A DNA stretch of 64,000 nucleotides. It comes from an uncultured Clostridia bacterium. GTDB lineage: Bacteria > Bacillota > Clostridia > Oscillospirales > Acutalibacteraceae. The position numbers and the translations under genes were made by a program. Location of the stretch: positions 62,001-126,000 of the forward strand of contig CANPVE010000005.1 of NCBI GenBank assembly GCA_947581635.1, read 5' to 3'. Shown one piece after another: positions 1-9,353 of this stretch (its first letter is position 1; every line of letters starts with the position of its first letter). The notes under the pieces are model-generated. The model made no database searches and was not told where the DNA came from. It was given only the letters and a program-made list of their open reading frames with translations.

Positions 1-563
1 GAATTTCTGCTATTACGGTATTCGCCGAAGCCGATGAGACGCGCCAGCCAATTTATGCAAGCGGCCTCAATAGCGGTACATATGACATTAAAGTTACCTC
101 CAGTTCGTCGATGTTCAAAATTGTAAAGTGCGAACTCACCGTTTCGGACAGCGATATGACAGCCGTCATGACACTCAGTGGCAAGGGATACGAAAAGCTG
201 TACATGGGTAAAGGTGAACAGGCGATTGAAGCTTCCGACGGTGATTACATTTATTATGTTGAGGACGCAGACGGAAAGTACACTTACACCGTTCCCGTTG
301 AAGCACTTGACACAGGTATAGACTGCACTGCATTCAGCTTCAAAAAAAAGCAGTGGTACGATAGGGTAATTGTGTTTGAATCAGACTCGTTGCCTGAAGG
401 CGCTTTTATAAATGATACCAATCAGCTTTCAACGACAGGTCGTATGGCTGACTTAAGCCCGTTTTATATTGTGTTAATTGTATGTGCCGCTGTCGCCGCG
501 ATTGTTGTCACGATTGTTGTTGTGGCAATTTTCGCGCGTAATACAGGCAAAAGAATAAAATAA
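1..563 (+). CDS. C-terminal part of a membrane-anchored surface protein (5' end outside window)
   Basis: The frame is open from base 3 to the TAA at 561-563, so the gene starts upstream; the ATG at 111 is internal. The visible part has a hydrophilic, beta-rich extracellular-looking region (TYDIKVTSSSSMFKIVKCEL, followed by an acidic YVEDADGKYTYTVPVEAL stretch). It ends in one hydrophobic segment (about 24 residues) and a basic tail, ARNTGKRIK, as expected of a C-terminal membrane anchor. The last base of its stop overlaps the cbiC start (TAATG), so it is translationally coupled to the cobalamin operon. A role in metal or corrinoid handling is only a guess from position. No specific family was assigned. 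Confidence 0.7.
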   Translation, partial: ISAITVFAEADETRQPIYASGLNSGTYDIKVTSSSSMFKIVKCELTVSDSDMTAVMTLSGKGYEKLYMGKGEQAIEASDGDYIYYVEDADGKYTYTVPVEALDTGIDCTAFSFKKKQWYDRVIVFESDSLPEGAFINDTNQLSTTGRMADLSPFYIVLIVCAAVAAIVVTIVVVAIFARNTGKRIK

Positions 564-1231
564 TGACGGGTAATATCCAAACGCTGCTTCCTGATGACAT
601 TGAGCGCCGCAGCATGGAGATAATCGAGGGCGAACTTGGCGACACATCCGAATTATCCCCGCTGCAAAAGGTGATAATCAAGCGAGTTATCCATACAACC
701 GCAGATTTCGACTACATTAAGAACCTGAGATTCTCGGATAATGCGGTTGAACTTGGTATGGCTGCTCTCAGAAGTGAAGCAGTAATTGTAACTGATACAC
801 AAATGGCCCTTTCCGGCATAAGCAAGCCGGCGCTCAAAGCCTTGGGGTGCAACGCGTACTGTTTCATGTCCGATCCGGCGGTAGCTCGCATCGCACACGA
901 GAACCGCACTACCCGCGCTGTCGCCTCGATGGATAACGCCGCCGAATTATTTGCGGACAGGCGCGTAATTTTTGCCATAGGCAATGCACCCACTGCGTTA
1001 ATCCGCCTTCGCGAACTTACGGATATGGGAAGGATTTCCCCCGCATTGATAATCGGCGTTCCTGTGGGCTTTGTAAATGTCGTGCAATCCAAAGAACTGA
1101 TAATTAACAGTGGCGTTCCATATATTGTTGCCGAGGGACGTAAGGGCGGCAGCAATGTGGCGGCGGCAATATGCAACGCGATGTTGTATATGATTTACGA
1201 TAGATCAACAGGGAAGATAGTTGCGGAATAA
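563..1231 (+). CDS. cbiC: Cobalt-precorrin-8 methylmutase
   Basis: CbiC/CobH moves the methyl group from C11 to C12 of the corrin ring, turning cobalt-precorrin-8 into cobyrinic acid, in the cytoplasm. The 222-residue product has the usual family length. It carries the conserved active-site histidine in RVIHTTADFDY (His44), the substrate loop TDTQMALSGI and the late G-x-P-VGFVN segment. The start ATG overlaps the preceding stop. It is followed by the only sizeable gap (about 105 bp) in the first part of the operon, before cbiD. Confidence 0.93.
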   Translation: MTGNIQTLLPDDIERRSMEIIEGELGDTSELSPLQKVIIKRVIHTTADFDYIKNLRFSDNAVELGMAALRSEAVIVTDTQMALSGISKPALKALGCNAYCFMSDPAVARIAHENRTTRAVASMDNAAELFADRRVIFAIGNAPTALIRLRELTDMGRISPALIIGVPVGFVNVVQSKELIINSGVPYIVAEGRKGGSNVAAAICNAMLYMIYDRSTGKIVAE

Positions 1232-1235
1232 TTGG

Positions 1236-1291
1236 TATTAAGCAGGGGAGTGACTTTGCCCTTGAAGTAAAAACCACTTTTCTGCTTAATA
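1236..1291 (+). repeat. Intercistronic hairpin between cbiC and cbiD
   Basis: A perfect 10-bp inverted repeat (TATTAAGCAG at 1236-1245, CTGCTTAATA at 1282-1291) encloses further short complementary blocks (AGTG/CACT and ACTT/AAGT). The transcript could fold into one long stem. There is no T-run immediately after it, so it does not look like a simple terminator. It may be an mRNA stability or processing element. No cobalamin-riboswitch B12 box was seen in this gap. Confidence 0.5.
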
Positions 1292-1336
1292 TTTAATGTG
1301 TTTTAATTATAAAGAGCTGGGGAAAGTGAAGGAATT

Positions 1337-2497
1337 TTGCTTGAGGAATATATATATCACGGAAAGCAGCGGCTTCGCTGCGGCTATACGACGGGTTCCT
1401 GTGCGGCGGCTGCGGCAAAGGCCGCCGCAGAAATGCTTTTGGCAGGCAGTATATTAAGGCGCGTTGAGCTTATGACTCCAAAGGGAATTTTGATATCGCC
1501 CGACGTGCGTGACATTTCCGTAAATGAAAATTCGGTTTGCTGCGCAGTTCAAAAAGACGGCGGTGACGACCCCGATGTGACTAATGGTATCTTAGTTTAC
1601 GCTCGCGTTGAAAAAATCTCACAAGGAATTGAGATTGAAGGCGGTGAGGGCGTGGGAAGAGTTACAGCAGATGGTCTGGATCAGCCTGTGGGCGCGGCGG
1701 CTATAAACAGCGTGCCGCGAAAAATGATTTCATCCTCAGTAAGAGAGATATGCAAAAAGTACGGATACAGAGGTGGAATACGAATCACGATATCCATACC
1801 TGACGGCGTTGAGATTGCCGCAAAAACATATAATCCCAGAATGGGGATTGAAGGCGGCATTTCCATAATCGGCACCACGGGAATAGTGGAACCGATGAGC
1901 AGCGCCGCGTTAATTGAAACCATTCGCACCGAGCTGCGTATGCGCAGGGCAGAGGGTAAATCAAGTCTGTTGCTCACCATAGGCAACTATAGCAAGAGCT
2001 TTCTGGCGCGGCAAATTCCATTTATGCTCGACAAGAGTGTAACCTGTAGCAACTTCATAGGTGAGGCGATTGACGGAGCGATTGAATACGGGTTTGAACG
2101 TATTTTAATAATAGGCCACGCAGGCAAGCTGGTGAAGCTGGGCGCGGGAATAATGAACACCCATTCTTCGCAGGCGGACGGGCGAATGGACGTTCTTGTA
2201 ACCTGCGCAGTCCTTGCCGGAGCCGAGGGATCTGAACAAATGAGTGAGATAAGAAAAATTCCCGAATGTGTCACAGTAGACGCCGCTCTGAATGTTCTCG
2301 ATACAATAGGTTTGGGGGAACAGACAGTTCAAATACTGATGAAACGAGTGCAATACTATCTTGATGCAAAGGTGAAAGGTCAAGCAGAAACAGGCGCAAT
2401 AATCTTTTCAGATAAGTTCGGTATAGTTGGCAAAACCGAAACGGTTGACAGACTTATAGAAAAAATCACAGAGGAGTATGGAAAAAGCGATGGTTAA
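1337..2497 (+). CDS. cbiD: Cobalt-precorrin-5B C1-methyltransferase
   Basis: CbiD methylates C1 of cobalt-precorrin-5B using S-adenosylmethionine. It is a hallmark of the oxygen-independent cobalamin route. The 386-residue protein has the family N-terminal motif CGYTTGSCAAAAAKAAA (from residue 15) and the later IIGHAGKLVKLGAG segment. Translation probably starts at the TTG at 1337, with GAAGGAA just upstream. The 3' end overlaps cbiF. Confidence 0.95.
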   Translation: MLEEYIYHGKQRLRCGYTTGSCAAAAAKAAAEMLLAGSILRRVELMTPKGILISPDVRDISVNENSVCCAVQKDGGDDPDVTNGILVYARVEKISQGIEIEGGEGVGRVTADGLDQPVGAAAINSVPRKMISSSVREICKKYGYRGGIRITISIPDGVEIAAKTYNPRMGIEGGISIIGTTGIVEPMSSAALIETIRTELRMRRAEGKSSLLLTIGNYSKSFLARQIPFMLDKSVTCSNFIGEAIDGAIEYGFERILIIGHAGKLVKLGAGIMNTHSSQADGRMDVLVTCAVLAGAEGSEQMSEIRKIPECVTVDAALNVLDTIGLGEQTVQILMKRVQYYLDAKVKGQAETGAIIFSDKFGIVGKTETVDRLIEKITEEYGKSDG

Positions 2498-3248
2498 TTT
2501 TGTTGGAGCGGGCTGCGGTGCTGCCGACCTCATTACGGTTAGGGGAATGAAGCTGCTCAATGAAGCGGACGTTATAATTTACGCTGGTTCGCTGGTGAAT
2601 CCTCAGCTCTTGAAGTACGCAAAAAATAATTGTGAAATTCACAACAGCGCGTATATGAATCTGGACGAAGTGATAAACGTAATGCTGACTGCGGAGCGTG
2701 AGGGTAAAATGACGGTTCGCCTACATACGGGAGATCCGAGCCTTTACGGCGCGATACGTGAGCAGATGGACAGTCTGGAGGCTCTGAATATTAAATATGA
2801 GGTATGTCCAGGGGTCAGTTCGTTCTGTGGTGCGGCTGCGGCACTCAAGGCGGAGTACACTCTGCCGGATGTGTCTCAGACGGTTATAATTACACGAATG
2901 GCGGGGCGCACTCCTGTTCCCGAGCGTGAGAGTATCCGAAGTCTTGCCGCCCATGGAGCTGCCATGGTTGTTTTTCTGAGCACCGGAATGTTGCGCGAGC
3001 TGTCGGAAGAGCTCATTGAGGGCGGCTATGCTCCTAATTCCCCTGCGGCGATAGTCTATAAGGCGAGCTGGGAAGATGAGAAAATCTGCCGATGTACCGT
3101 GGAGCAATTGGCGCAGACAGCCGAGAGCAACGGAATTAAAAAGACCGCGCTCATTTGTGTTGGAGGTTTTTTGGGCGACAATTATTCACTATCTAAGCTG
3201 TATGACAAGACATTTGAAACCGAATACAGAAAGGCAATTTTACAATAA
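2490..3248 (+). CDS. cbiF: Cobalt-precorrin-4 C11-methyltransferase
   Basis: This is a SAM-dependent tetrapyrrole methylase of the CbiF/CobM type, adding the methyl at C11. The N-terminal glycine-rich motif VNFVGAGCGAADLITVRG and the later GDPSLYGAI and PGVSSFCGAAAAL motifs are diagnostic. Two in-frame ATGs exist (2478 and 2490). The second is preferred because the family begins directly at the FVGAG strand, although GAGGAG at 2471-2476 is rather far from it. The gene overlaps the end of cbiD. Confidence 0.93.
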   Translation: MVNFVGAGCGAADLITVRGMKLLNEADVIIYAGSLVNPQLLKYAKNNCEIHNSAYMNLDEVINVMLTAEREGKMTVRLHTGDPSLYGAIREQMDSLEALNIKYEVCPGVSSFCGAAAALKAEYTLPDVSQTVIITRMAGRTPVPERESIRSLAAHGAAMVVFLSTGMLRELSEELIEGGYAPNSPAAIVYKASWEDEKICRCTVEQLAQTAESNGIKKTALICVGGFLGDNYSLSKLYDKTFETEYRKAILQ

Positions 3249-3249
3249 A

Positions 3250-4284
3250 ATGAAAATCGCCATAATATCACTTACAACCAGTGGAACAAAGCTGTCGGCG
3301 GAAATTTCCCGCAATTTAGACAAAGACCATTTTTGTGAGCGTTTTTCTTTCTTTAAATATTCAGATTCGAACACGATTACCTTTTCGGATCTGAGATCGC
3401 TCATATCCGACATTTTCAATAAATATGACGCGCTCGTTTTCATTAGCGCCTGCGGTATAGCAGTGAGAATGATTGCTCCGCACATTGTCTCAAAAATGAC
3501 GGATCCGGCTGTGATTGCTGTAGACGAACAGGGAAAATTCTCTGTTTCTCTGTTATCCGGGCACATAGGACGGGCGAATGCTCTTGCCGGAAAAATTGCT
3601 GAAATAATTGGAGCGGAACCCGTGATTACCACCGCTACCGATACCGGCGGCAGATTTTCCCCTGATTTATTTGCAGCGGCCAACGGACTGCATATCTGTG
3701 AGCCTGCCGTTGCAAAGATCGTGGCGGCGGCCGTAGTAAACGGGGAAAAAATCGGATTTTTCAGCACCTTCTCGTTTGTGAATTTGCCGAGCAAGTTTTT
3801 CACTCAAGAATGTGCAAAAACAGGTGTGTGCGTTGACGTAGACACTCAGAGAACTCCATTTGAAACCACTTTGCATTTGGTCCCAAAAAATATAGTTATA
3901 GGTGTGGGGTGCAGGAAAAATATTTTTCCTGCAGTGTTTGAAAATTTTATTTTAAATATGCTTGAAGCGCATCAAATACCGCTTTTTCGCGTATGTGGAT
4001 TACATACTATCCGAATGAAAGAGCACGAGCGGGCAATAAATGAATTCTGCCATAAGTACAACATTCCCATGAAATTATATACTGCCGAGGAACTTATGAA
4101 AGTGGAAGGCCGTTTTGCCCATTCCGATTTCGTGATGAAAACGACAGGAGCAGACAATATATGTGAAAGAAGCGCCGCGATTGATGCGGATCGATTGATA
4201 ATAAAAAAGACGGCACTTGATGGCATTACTTTTGCTGCCGCTGAAAAATATTTAAATATTGATTTCGAGAGGAGGATTTTATGA
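3250..4284 (+). CDS. cbiG: Cobalt-precorrin-5A hydrolase
   Basis: CbiG opens the delta-lactone ring of cobalt-precorrin-5A and releases acetaldehyde, another anaerobic-pathway marker. The frame is open from 3076, but the real start is the ATG at 3250 right after the cbiF stop, giving MKIAIISLTTSG. The central domain contains FISACGIAVRMIAPHI and LLSGHIGRANALA, and the C-terminal CbiG domain starts near IVIGVGCRKN. The length of 344 residues fits the family. The stop overlaps the cbiH start (ATGA). Confidence 0.93.
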   Translation: MKIAIISLTTSGTKLSAEISRNLDKDHFCERFSFFKYSDSNTITFSDLRSLISDIFNKYDALVFISACGIAVRMIAPHIVSKMTDPAVIAVDEQGKFSVSLLSGHIGRANALAGKIAEIIGAEPVITTATDTGGRFSPDLFAAANGLHICEPAVAKIVAAAVVNGEKIGFFSTFSFVNLPSKFFTQECAKTGVCVDVDTQRTPFETTLHLVPKNIVIGVGCRKNIFPAVFENFILNMLEAHQIPLFRVCGLHTIRMKEHERAINEFCHKYNIPMKLYTAEELMKVEGRFAHSDFVMKTTGADNICERSAAIDADRLIIKKTALDGITFAAAEKYLNIDFERRIL

Positions 4285-5009
4285 AGTTGTATGTTGTAGG
4301 TATTGGCGCTGGAAGCCGCGATGGTATGACATTGGCGGCAGAGAACGCGGTAATATCGAGCGATTTGATTGTCGGGTACACAGTCTATATTAAGATTATG
4401 CAAAAATATTTTCCCGAAAAGGAATTTGTCTCTACACCGATGCGTCAGGAACGCGAACGCGTGATTTACGCCTTAAAACAAGCTGAAAAGGGCAAGACCG
4501 TTTCTCTTGTTTGCAGCGGGGACAGCGAGGTTTACGGCATGGCGGGGCTTGCGCTTGAACTTGGCGCAAATTATCCCGAAGTGGATATAGAAATCATTCC
4601 CGGTGTAACGGCGGCTTTGAGCGGTGGAGCGGTTCTCGGCGCACCGCTTACACATGACTTCGCCGTAATAAGTCTATCGGATTTGCTCACGCCGTGGAGT
4701 AAAATCGAAAATCGGCTGGAATGTGCGGCTATGGGTGATTTTGTCATAGTTCTTTATAATCCCTCGTCAAAAAATCGGAGCGAATATCTCAAAATGGCCT
4801 GTGAAATACTGCTCAGGCACAAGAGCGCGGAAACCATTTGCGGTTGTGTGAGGAACATAGGGCGCGATGGAGAATCAAGCGAGATAACCACCCTCGAAAA
4901 ACTTGCGGAATTTCAAGTTGATATGTTCACTACCGTATTCATCGGAAACAGCGAGACAGCCGAAATCAACGGAAAAATGGTAACGCCAAGAGGTTACAGA
5001 AATGTGTAG
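4281..5009 (+). CDS. cbiH: Cobalt-precorrin-3B C17-methyltransferase
   Basis: CbiH/CobJ contracts the macrocycle while methylating C17. The N-terminus MKLYVVGIGAGSRDGMTLAA is a SAM-binding tetrapyrrole methylase motif. It is followed by VCSGDSEVYGMAGL and IIPGVTAALSGGAVLGAPL, typical of this subfamily. The length of 242 residues is normal. RBS GAGAGGAGG sits at 4267-4275, and the start overlaps the cbiG stop by four bases. Confidence 0.94.
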   Translation: MKLYVVGIGAGSRDGMTLAAENAVISSDLIVGYTVYIKIMQKYFPEKEFVSTPMRQERERVIYALKQAEKGKTVSLVCSGDSEVYGMAGLALELGANYPEVDIEIIPGVTAALSGGAVLGAPLTHDFAVISLSDLLTPWSKIENRLECAAMGDFVIVLYNPSSKNRSEYLKMACEILLRHKSAETICGCVRNIGRDGESSEITTLEKLAEFQVDMFTTVFIGNSETAEINGKMVTPRGYRNV

Positions 5010-5763
5010 AATATTGATATTCGGAGGTACGACCGAGGGGCGTAAACTCGCAGAATTTTGTATTGACAATAAAATTTATGCATATGTCAGCGTCGCTACC
5101 CCATATGGAAGGAAACTTCTAAATTCTTCCAAATTTTTGCACATATTGGTAGGTCGGAAGGACGAGGCGGAAATAGAGAAGTTTATAGTTAAAAACGGAA
5201 TAGAAATCGTTATGGACGCGACGCACCCTTACGCTGTTGAAGCGGGGAGAAATATATCCGCTGCCTGCAAAAAATGCTCAGTCAAGTGCGTGAGGATTCT
5301 GCGCGAAGAAAGCAATCTTTGTGAATACGGCAGATATTTTGATGATATCGAGTCTATTATTGAATATCTGAATACATCGTCATACGGAAATATTTTAATA
5401 ACTACAGGCAGTAATGATTTGGAAAAGTTCTGTAGTATCAAGAATTACGCGGAACGCTGCATGGTACGTGTGCTCCCCACTCAAGAAATCATGGAGCGAT
5501 GCAAGGCACTCGGCTTTGACAAAGAGAGCGTTATAGCTGAGAGAGGTCCGTTTTCCGAAGAACAGAATATCCGCCATTTAAAGAAATGCCGCGCCAAATA
5601 TCTCATCACGAAGGAAAGCGGAACAGTTGGGGGATTTACAGCTAAGGTAAGCGCTGCGGAAAAATGCGGCGCCCAACTGTTGATAATAAAGCGTCCAACA
5701 GAAAGTGGGGTTTCGCTTGAAGAAGCGAAGAAGATTCTGATGTCGGAGAGATCCAATGTATAA
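5002..5763 (+). CDS. cbiJ: Cobalt-precorrin-6A reductase
   Basis: CbiJ/CobK reduces the macrocycle of (cobalt-)precorrin-6A with a nicotinamide cofactor. The 253-residue product has the family N-terminus ILIFGGTTEGRKLAEF, the DATHPYAVEAGRNI motif, and a C-terminal LITKESGTVGGFTAKVSAA block. The gene overlaps cbiH by 8 bp and the cbiE/T fusion gene by 8 bp, so tight translational coupling is likely. Confidence 0.93.
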   Translation: MCRILIFGGTTEGRKLAEFCIDNKIYAYVSVATPYGRKLLNSSKFLHILVGRKDEAEIEKFIVKNGIEIVMDATHPYAVEAGRNISAACKKCSVKCVRILREESNLCEYGRYFDDIESIIEYLNTSSYGNILITTGSNDLEKFCSIKNYAERCMVRVLPTQEIMERCKALGFDKESVIAERGPFSEEQNIRHLKKCRAKYLITKESGTVGGFTAKVSAAEKCGAQLLIIKRPTESGVSLEEAKKILMSERSNV

Positions 5764-6970
5764 GAAAATAAAAATAATAGGCATAGGCATGGACGGCTCA
5801 AACACTTTAACTCAGGCTGGCAGGCGTGGAATCGAAGAGGCCGATTTACTGATAGGCGCACAGCGAATGCTTTTGCCTTTCAAAAGCTTGGGTAAGTCCG
5901 AATTCGTCTCGTATATTTGCGAAGATATTGTAAAATTCATACAAGATTGTGAATACAAAAACATAGCGGTGCTGGTATCAGGTGACTGCGGGTTTTACAG
6001 CGCAACCGAGAAGCTGCTGCCGCTTCTGGAAGATTTTGAGACAGAAGTTATCTGTGGAATATCCGCCCCGATTTATTTTTGTTCTCGACTGCAAATACCT
6101 TGGTCGCGGCTCCACTTTGTAAGCCTCCATGGGGCAAGCGGTAGCATTGTCAGAAATGTATGTTCGCATGAATTCACTTTCTTTCTGCTCGGCGGAAAAA
6201 TAACTCCCTCCGAAATCTGCCGCCGTCTGTGCGAATACTCCATGGGGCATATAACTGTGCATATCGGTGAAAATTTGGCTGCAACCAGTGCGAAAGGCGA
6301 ACGCATATTGAGTGGTCGTGCCGAAGATTTTATTGATGTCGCAACCGATAACCTCTGCGTGATGATTGTGCAAAATCCACATTACGAGCGCTATATACGC
6401 TGTGGAATTGACGACGGAGAATTTATTCGCGGAAAGGTTCCCATGACAAAATCCGAGGTTCGCGCGCTGTGTGTCTCAAAGTTGGATATACACAAGGACG
6501 ACACCTGTTGGGACATAGGATGCGGCACAGGTTCAGTATCGGTGGAAATGGCCCTGCGCTGCACAAATGGCACGGTGTTCGCAGTTGATAAAAATTCCGA
6601 AGCAGTGGAACTTACTGAACTCAACAGCAAAAAATTCGGCTGTGATAATATTAAAACAATACGTTCATTAGCCGAAAATGTTGTCGAGGAGCTTTCAGTT
6701 CCGGACTGCGTTTTTATTGGCGGGTCGGGTGGCTGTATTGAAAACATAATCCGAACGGCGGTGGCAAAGAATTCCTATGTGAAAATTGTGGCAACTGCGG
6801 TGTCGCTTGAAACACTGTTTCAATGCATTGACATTTTCAACAAACTGGGTTTTCAGAGCGAAACTGTGCAAATTGCTGTTACCCAGACGCGCAAAATCGG
6901 AAGTCACACAATGTTTTGTGCAGAAAATCCAATATTTATAATAAAAAGGAAGTTTTGCAATAAAGAATGA
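5756..6970 (+). CDS. cbiET: Cobalt-precorrin-7 C5-methyltransferase / precorrin-6B C15-methyltransferase (decarboxylating), CbiE-CbiT fusion
   Basis: One 404-residue polypeptide combines a CbiE-type tetrapyrrole methylase (about residues 1-210; IKIIGIGMDGSNTLTQAG, VLVSGDCGFYSATEKLL) with a CbiT Rossmann-type methyltransferase (about residues 225-400; SAM motif DIGCGTGS at 253-260). This architecture equals CobL of the aerobic pathway, but the surrounding CbiD/CbiG genes put it in the anaerobic route. It methylates C5 and C15 and decarboxylates the C12 acetate side chain. Confidence 0.94.
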   Translation: MYKKIKIIGIGMDGSNTLTQAGRRGIEEADLLIGAQRMLLPFKSLGKSEFVSYICEDIVKFIQDCEYKNIAVLVSGDCGFYSATEKLLPLLEDFETEVICGISAPIYFCSRLQIPWSRLHFVSLHGASGSIVRNVCSHEFTFFLLGGKITPSEICRRLCEYSMGHITVHIGENLAATSAKGERILSGRAEDFIDVATDNLCVMIVQNPHYERYIRCGIDDGEFIRGKVPMTKSEVRALCVSKLDIHKDDTCWDIGCGTGSVSVEMALRCTNGTVFAVDKNSEAVELTELNSKKFGCDNIKTIRSLAENVVEELSVPDCVFIGGSGGCIENIIRTAVAKNSYVKIVATAVSLETLFQCIDIFNKLGFQSETVQIAVTQTRKIGSHTMFCAENPIFIIKRKFCNKE

Positions 6971-8316
6971 CAAGATTTATTATCGCCGGAACGCACAGCG
7001 GGTGCGGAAAGACAACTGTTACCTGCGCCATATTGCAGGCACTCATAAATCGCGGCTGTGATGTCGCTTCTTTCAAATGCGGGCCTGACTACATTGATCC
7101 CATGTTTCACAGCAAAATCATCGGTACGGCATCATATAACCTCGACGGATTTTTCTGTGACACAGATACATTGAATTATCTGCTGAATAAAAACTCACGG
7201 GACATATCGGTGATAGAAGGGGTGATGGGATTTTATGACGGGGTTAGAAACGATGCCTCGTCATGTCGATTGGCGCTTGACACCGCAACGCCTGTAGTTA
7301 TTGTAATTGACTGCAAAGGTATGAGTATGTCCATCGGCGCAGTCATGAAGGGCTTTTTGGAATTTCAAAGACCGAACAACATTGCTGGATTTATATTCAA
7401 CAGACTGCCTGACGGCCTGATTGATATAGCGAAGCGGCTTTGCGGTGAAATGAATGTCAAATATCTCGGGCGACTTCCGAATTGCGGGCAATGCTCCGTT
7501 GAAAGTCGGCATTTAGGCCTTGTTACGGCAGACGAAATAGCGGGACTAAAAGAAAAAATGCGGCTTTTGGCCGAACTTGCAGAGCAAAATATCCTAATCA
7601 ACGACATTTTAGAAGTCGGCTGCCATGCAAAATCTGTAGACTTTAAACAGCCAAAAATTTTATACAGCAGCAGAATACCGTTAAAAATTGCTGTTGCATA
7701 TGACAATGCGTTTTGCTTTCATTATGAGGATAATTTAAATCTGCTGCGTCAAATGAACTGCGAAATTGCTAAATTTTCCCCTTTAACCGACAGTGAGATT
7801 CCGAAGGGGGCAAGCGGGCTGATTTTGGGCGGGGGATATCCAGAGCTATATGCAGGACAGCTCTCCGCGAATAAATCAATTCTGTCTGAAATCAGGCAAA
7901 AAATAAATTTGGGTATGCCCACTATTGCGGAATGCGGCGGGTTCATGTACCTGCACGAAAACATTGAAGGCAGCGACGGCAAAAATTATAAAATGGTTGG
8001 AACGATACGCGGAAAGGTATTCAAAACCCAAAAACTTCGACGCTTTGGCTATGTGAATCTTACATCTGAGAACGACAATTTGCTTTGCGGGCGGGGGGAA
8101 ACCATTCCCGCACATGAATTTCATTACTGGGACAGTGATAATTGCGGAGAAAGTTTCACAGGGCGCAGAGCAAGCAACGGAGCGGAATACAGATGTATTC
8201 ACGCCGGTGAAAACCTTTATGCCGGTTTTCCTCATCTTTATTTTTACGCAAATATCGGAATTGCCGAAAATTTCGTAAGGAAATGCGAGGAATTTGCTTT
8301 AAAATGGAGAGGTTAA
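6967..8316 (+). CDS. cbiA: Cobyrinate a,c-diamide synthase
   Basis: This glutamine-dependent amidase amidates the a and c side chains of cobyrinate using ATP. The N-terminal dethiobiotin-synthetase-like ATPase has a P-loop GTHSGCGKT (residues 8-16) and the CGPDYIDPMFH segment. The C-terminal type I glutamine amidotransferase domain has its nucleophile Cys323 in ECGGFMYL, preceded by LILGGGYPELYA. The length of 449 residues is typical. The start overlaps the preceding stop (ATGA). Confidence 0.95.
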   Translation: MTRFIIAGTHSGCGKTTVTCAILQALINRGCDVASFKCGPDYIDPMFHSKIIGTASYNLDGFFCDTDTLNYLLNKNSRDISVIEGVMGFYDGVRNDASSCRLALDTATPVVIVIDCKGMSMSIGAVMKGFLEFQRPNNIAGFIFNRLPDGLIDIAKRLCGEMNVKYLGRLPNCGQCSVESRHLGLVTADEIAGLKEKMRLLAELAEQNILINDILEVGCHAKSVDFKQPKILYSSRIPLKIAVAYDNAFCFHYEDNLNLLRQMNCEIAKFSPLTDSEIPKGASGLILGGGYPELYAGQLSANKSILSEIRQKINLGMPTIAECGGFMYLHENIEGSDGKNYKMVGTIRGKVFKTQKLRRFGYVNLTSENDNLLCGRGETIPAHEFHYWDSDNCGESFTGRRASNGAEYRCIHAGENLYAGFPHLYFYANIGIAENFVRKCEEFALKWRG

Positions 8317-8318
8317 AA

Positions 8319-9353
8319 TTGATAAAGCCGTGCGACGGCACGGCAATGGAAAGGGCGCGGCAGCGTTGGAACAGTATTGCCAAACCGCTTAAAAGTCTCG
8401 GATTGCTGGAAGATGCTTTGATTAAGATTGCAGGAATAACAGCAAATGAAAACATATCACTCGATAAGCGGTGCGTTGTGGTAATGTGTGCAGACAACGG
8501 TGTAGTGTGTGAGGGAGTGACACAGTCTCGGCACGATGTCACTCGAATTGTAGCTCAGACAATGGCGGAAGGCACCTCGAATGTCAATCTGATAGCGCGT
8601 ACATTCGGCGCAGACGTATTTCCTATCGACATTGGCATAAATGCGCAAACTCGTATACCTAATCTTATTGACCGAAAAATTTCGTACGGTACGCAAAACA
8701 TAGCGGTGAGTGCGGCGATGAGCCTATCCCAAGCCGTGCGGGCGATTTGTGTAGGAATTGACGCTGTGCGTGACTTATCCGAGCGCGATTATAAAATCAT
8801 TGTAACCGGAGAAATGGGGATAGGCAATACCACGACGGCTAGTGCCATTGCCGCTGTAGTGTTGGATATGGATCCCGAATTTGTTACGGGCAGGGGAGCG
8901 GGACTCGACAGCGCTGGACTCAGTCGTAAAATATCAGTGATAAAGCGCGCGATTTCGGTAAACAATCCCGATAAAAACAAGCCTGTTGAACTGCTTGCCA
9001 AGCTCGGCGGTTACGATATCGCGGGAATGACAGGACTTTTTCTCGGAGGCGCCATTTATAGAATTCCGATTGTGATTGACGGGTTTATATCGGCAGTTGC
9101 CGCCGCACTGGCTGTAGAGATATGTCCGATGGTCAGGGAATATATGTTGTGCTCGCACGTTTCAAAGGAGCCTGCCGGGATAAAGATGTTGGAATATATC
9201 GGAATGAGGCCGATTATAACGGCTGAAATGTGTTTGGGAGAAGGTACGGGCGGCATGCTGTTGCTGCCTCTTATCGACGGCGCGTTGTCGGTATATAATT
9301 CTTCGCACAGCTTTGAGAATCTGCAAATTGAAAGGTACGTTGAACTGAAATGA
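8319..9353 (+). CDS. cobT: Nicotinate-nucleotide--dimethylbenzimidazole phosphoribosyltransferase
   Basis: CobT makes alpha-ribazole phosphate from nicotinate mononucleotide and the lower-ligand base. Motifs include RWNSIAKPLKSLGLLE, CADNGVVCEGVTQS, GEMGIGNTTTASA, and the C-terminal CLGEGTGGML, whose glutamate is the catalytic base in characterised enzymes. The frame is open from 8283, but GGAGAGG at 8306-8312 lies six bases before a TTG at 8319 giving MIKPCDGTAM, so that start is preferred. ATGs at 8283 and 8304 are alternatives. Confidence 0.93.
   Translation: MIKPCDGTAMERARQRWNSIAKPLKSLGLLEDALIKIAGITANENISLDKRCVVVMCADNGVVCEGVTQSRHDVTRIVAQTMAEGTSNVNLIARTFGADVFPIDIGINAQTRIPNLIDRKISYGTQNIAVSAAMSLSQAVRAICVGIDAVRDLSERDYKIIVTGEMGIGNTTTASAIAAVVLDMDPEFVTGRGAGLDSAGLSRKISVIKRAISVNNPDKNKPVELLAKLGGYDIAGMTGLFLGGAIYRIPIVIDGFISAVAAALAVEICPMVREYMLCSHVSKEPAGIKMLEYIGMRPIITAEMCLGEGTGGMLLLPLIDGALSVYNSSHSFENLQIERYVELK

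Noticed and set aside
1232..1336. Cobalamin riboswitch in the cbiC-cbiD gap
   Set aside because: No B12-box was found; only a hairpin is present.
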